Assembly (NCBI GenBank): GCA_026874595.1
Contig: CM049310.1
Coordinates: 24,096,058 to 24,160,057, forward strand
DNA from: Sipunculus nudus
Lineage: Eukaryota; Annelida; Sipuncula; Golfingiida; Sipunculidae
Length of the DNA: 64,000 bases
Direction of reading: 5' to 3'
A model generated the notes under the pieces. That model saw only the letters and a program-made list of their open reading frames with translations. It ran no database searches and was not told where the DNA came from. Shown here piece after piece: positions 62,085 to 64,000 of this stretch. The stretch's first letter is position 1. Each line of letters starts with the position of its first letter. The position numbers were made by a program, and so were the translations under genes.

Positions 62085-62693
62085 TTATAAACCTACTTAT
62101 TTATCTTTTGGAGTGTACGTATGCATGAGTTTAAGCCAGTCGGTTCGGCAGTTAAAGAACCTGGTCGTTCACATCTCTAGTGGTGTGACAGAAACTCAAC
62201 ATTTCTTTATAGATCTTCTTTTCAAGATAAAGACGTAGAATGATCCATCTATGTCAGGGTTTGTTGATCATTAAGATTTCATGGCGAGTCTGTGATATGA
62301 AATTAGCAGGTTTTTCTCCAGAAAATTAAGTTTAATGCTCACATTTTACTCATTCATCAAAACTAAACTGTTACAGACAAGTAGGGACCAGGCTATTTTT
62401 CAACAGTAATAGCTGAAAGAACGCCCCTCAAACTGCCCGTTTCCTAGCACATTCCTTAAACATCTTGTGAATTATGGGTAATTTTACCGCCCGGCCTTGT
62501 TTCATGAGGCGTATTAATATTATTATAAAGTGCATAACTACACGTCAGAGAAGCCTGGCCCTTCAATCAGAGGGTAATTAGCATTACGTGGAACAAGCAC
62601 ATTGTAAATAAATTACCTCCTTGCGACTGTTCTTGGAATTTACTGTAACACCTGCTCACAAGTTTTAATATTTCTTATTTTTTGTTATTGCAG

Positions 62694-62730
62694 AGAATCG
62701 ATGCATCCTGCGTAGAGGAATCTGCTGTCA
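62694..62730 (+). other. Candidate small non-coding exon
   Basis: A pyrimidine-rich tract and TTATTGCAG acceptor end at 62693, and a GTAAGG donor starts at 62731, bounding 37 bases. Together with the donor at 60190 this could be a second 5' UTR exon of a gene running off the right edge. The only ATG (62700) reaches a stop after four codons. Chance occurrence is quite possible. Confidence 0.2.
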
Positions 62731-64000
62731 GTAAGGGAGGACTACGCCAGCTCTGTATTCTTGTATTGATCCGATACAGTGGATATTAACGGTCACAAAC
62801 AGTAGTATAAGATACTGAAATGTATAACTATAGTAAACTAAATAACACGGATGCTTACGTTCACATGTCAGGGCTGGACTTAGTGGGGGGGGGGAGCTCC
62901 ACCATCCCACCCTCCTCCCTTTCTGACCTATAAATCTGAGGTATGCAGAACATTATATACGCTTAATACAAAAAATAGCGCCGGAACTTGTATCAGAATG
63001 ACTTTTAAACTACCCAAGATTGGCCATTGCAGACTAAAATTTCACACATTTACTACACCATCGGACCTTATGAGCAAACCCTACTGATTCAGGAGGTAGA
63101 CTTATAATCCTGCTTTAATTTTGTCTTTCACAGTCTTGCCATGTGGGTGTGTGTGTGTGTGTTTGTGTGCCTGTGTACAGAATGTCAGCAATGGTGGCCT
63201 CTAATCGCAGACTGTTAAATAATATCAATTAAACCAATTGTGTTGAGTAAAATAATACTGCTTAGGTTGTAGAATATTTGTCGGCCGGTCATAAAACACA
63301 CACACACACAGTCTTCAAATCAGCTGCCGCCCCCCCCCCCCCAACAAGAATTAGGACTTGGAGTGTAAAAAGGGTAAGTCTCTCCAGGTTCATTGCATAT
63401 TTATATGGCTTTCTCTAAAATATGAAGATAGGTCTTGTGGCCACAAATGTCTAAATTGTATGAAATAAACAAATAAGGCAGTTCAGTAGAAAAAATACGT
63501 GTATCTTGCGATCTGTAAGAGCCTCCCGGGCTTCATGGAAAATACACATTAAACACACATACGAAAACACAAAGATTCGCTATGAATCACATGAATTTAT
63601 CAACAAGTTTTTAACCCTACAAAGAGAGCACATGGTATAAAAATTTATATTTTGGTCAGACATCGTGCCTAAAACTATGCTTTTATATTATGTTCCTTTA
63701 AGCATGATTAATTTCTTTTATCACACAGAGAGGGATGTTATTTATGATTTCAGGTGCAAAACATAACTAATATGTAATGGAAATGATCGCTTTTACACAA
63801 ATCTATTGAGCTTTGAATCAGGTTAACCAGAACAACTATGGATAAGCAAGATATAATATGTACATTCAATATTATACGAAGAGGACGAAGACACTATTAT
63901 GAAGCATTCATATCTAGCTTAACGTCCACGGGGCCGGTCACAGGTATTGGCGTTCACGTTCCACACGAGTCCGGGGGGACAATTCATTTCGAAGCATCTG
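62731..64000. other. No gene recognised; small simple repeats
   Basis: Contains a G run at 62884-62894, GT repeats at 63147-63162, CA repeats at 63298-63309 and a C run at 63331-63342. No coding signal found. Confidence 0.4.

Overview
The window looks like nuclear DNA of a marine invertebrate, most likely a lophotrochozoan and perhaps a bivalve mollusc. The grounds are an AT-rich base composition, spliced gene structure, many microsatellites, tRNA-derived SINEs, decayed LINEs, Helitron-type elements with internal tandem arrays of the kind common in bivalves, and one gene of a beta-helix/multi-pass membrane family that I recall as expanded in molluscs, brachiopods and amphioxus. The species assignment is inference.

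Only one protein gene is well supported. It has a tiny first exon (14740-14776) with a strong Kozak context that encodes the start of a signal peptide, an intron of about 2.2 kb, and a large second exon (16993-20204). The spliced protein is about 1082 residues: signal peptide, a long parallel beta-helix ectodomain with FxxN and GGAI repeats, a Cys-rich juxtamembrane module, then about nine membrane segments. Conceptual translation of exon 2 alone starts in the intron and misses the signal peptide.

The rest is mainly repeats. From left to right: a ~170-bp tandem array (0.95-1.8 kb); three copies of one TIR element (2.0, 5.4 and 21.4 kb); a tRNA-headed SINE (5.8-6.1 kb); AT microsatellites and a fold-back element (6-9 kb); a Helitron 3' end with hairpin and CTAG plus its tandem array (12.1-13.2 kb); the gene (14.7-20.5 kb); a 32-bp minisatellite (23.9-24.5 kb); a 3.7-kb Helentron-like element built of ~340-bp and ~280-bp arrays (25.1-28.8 kb), with a solo end at 30.5 kb; a LINE tail and a 583-bp TIR element (31.3-32.2 kb); a SINE (36.0-36.3 kb); a 31-bp minisatellite (36.6-37.2 kb); a frameshifted CR1-like LINE on the minus strand (41.6-43.5 kb); a second Helentron-like copy (48.7-50.8 kb); a nested tandem duplication carrying a pogo-like MITE (53.0-54.6 kb); and a third Helentron-like copy (60.2-62.1 kb).

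Two unlisted homologies between distant non-repeat-looking segments stand out. Segment 35.16-35.83 kb resembles 59.10-60.2 kb, and 45.56-45.93 kb resembles 57.74-58.13 kb. The first pair has TATA-like and donor-like positions in register and may be duplicated promoter/first-exon regions of genes whose coding exons lie outside the window. Long parts of 32-35, 37-41 and 43-48 kb show nothing I can assign.
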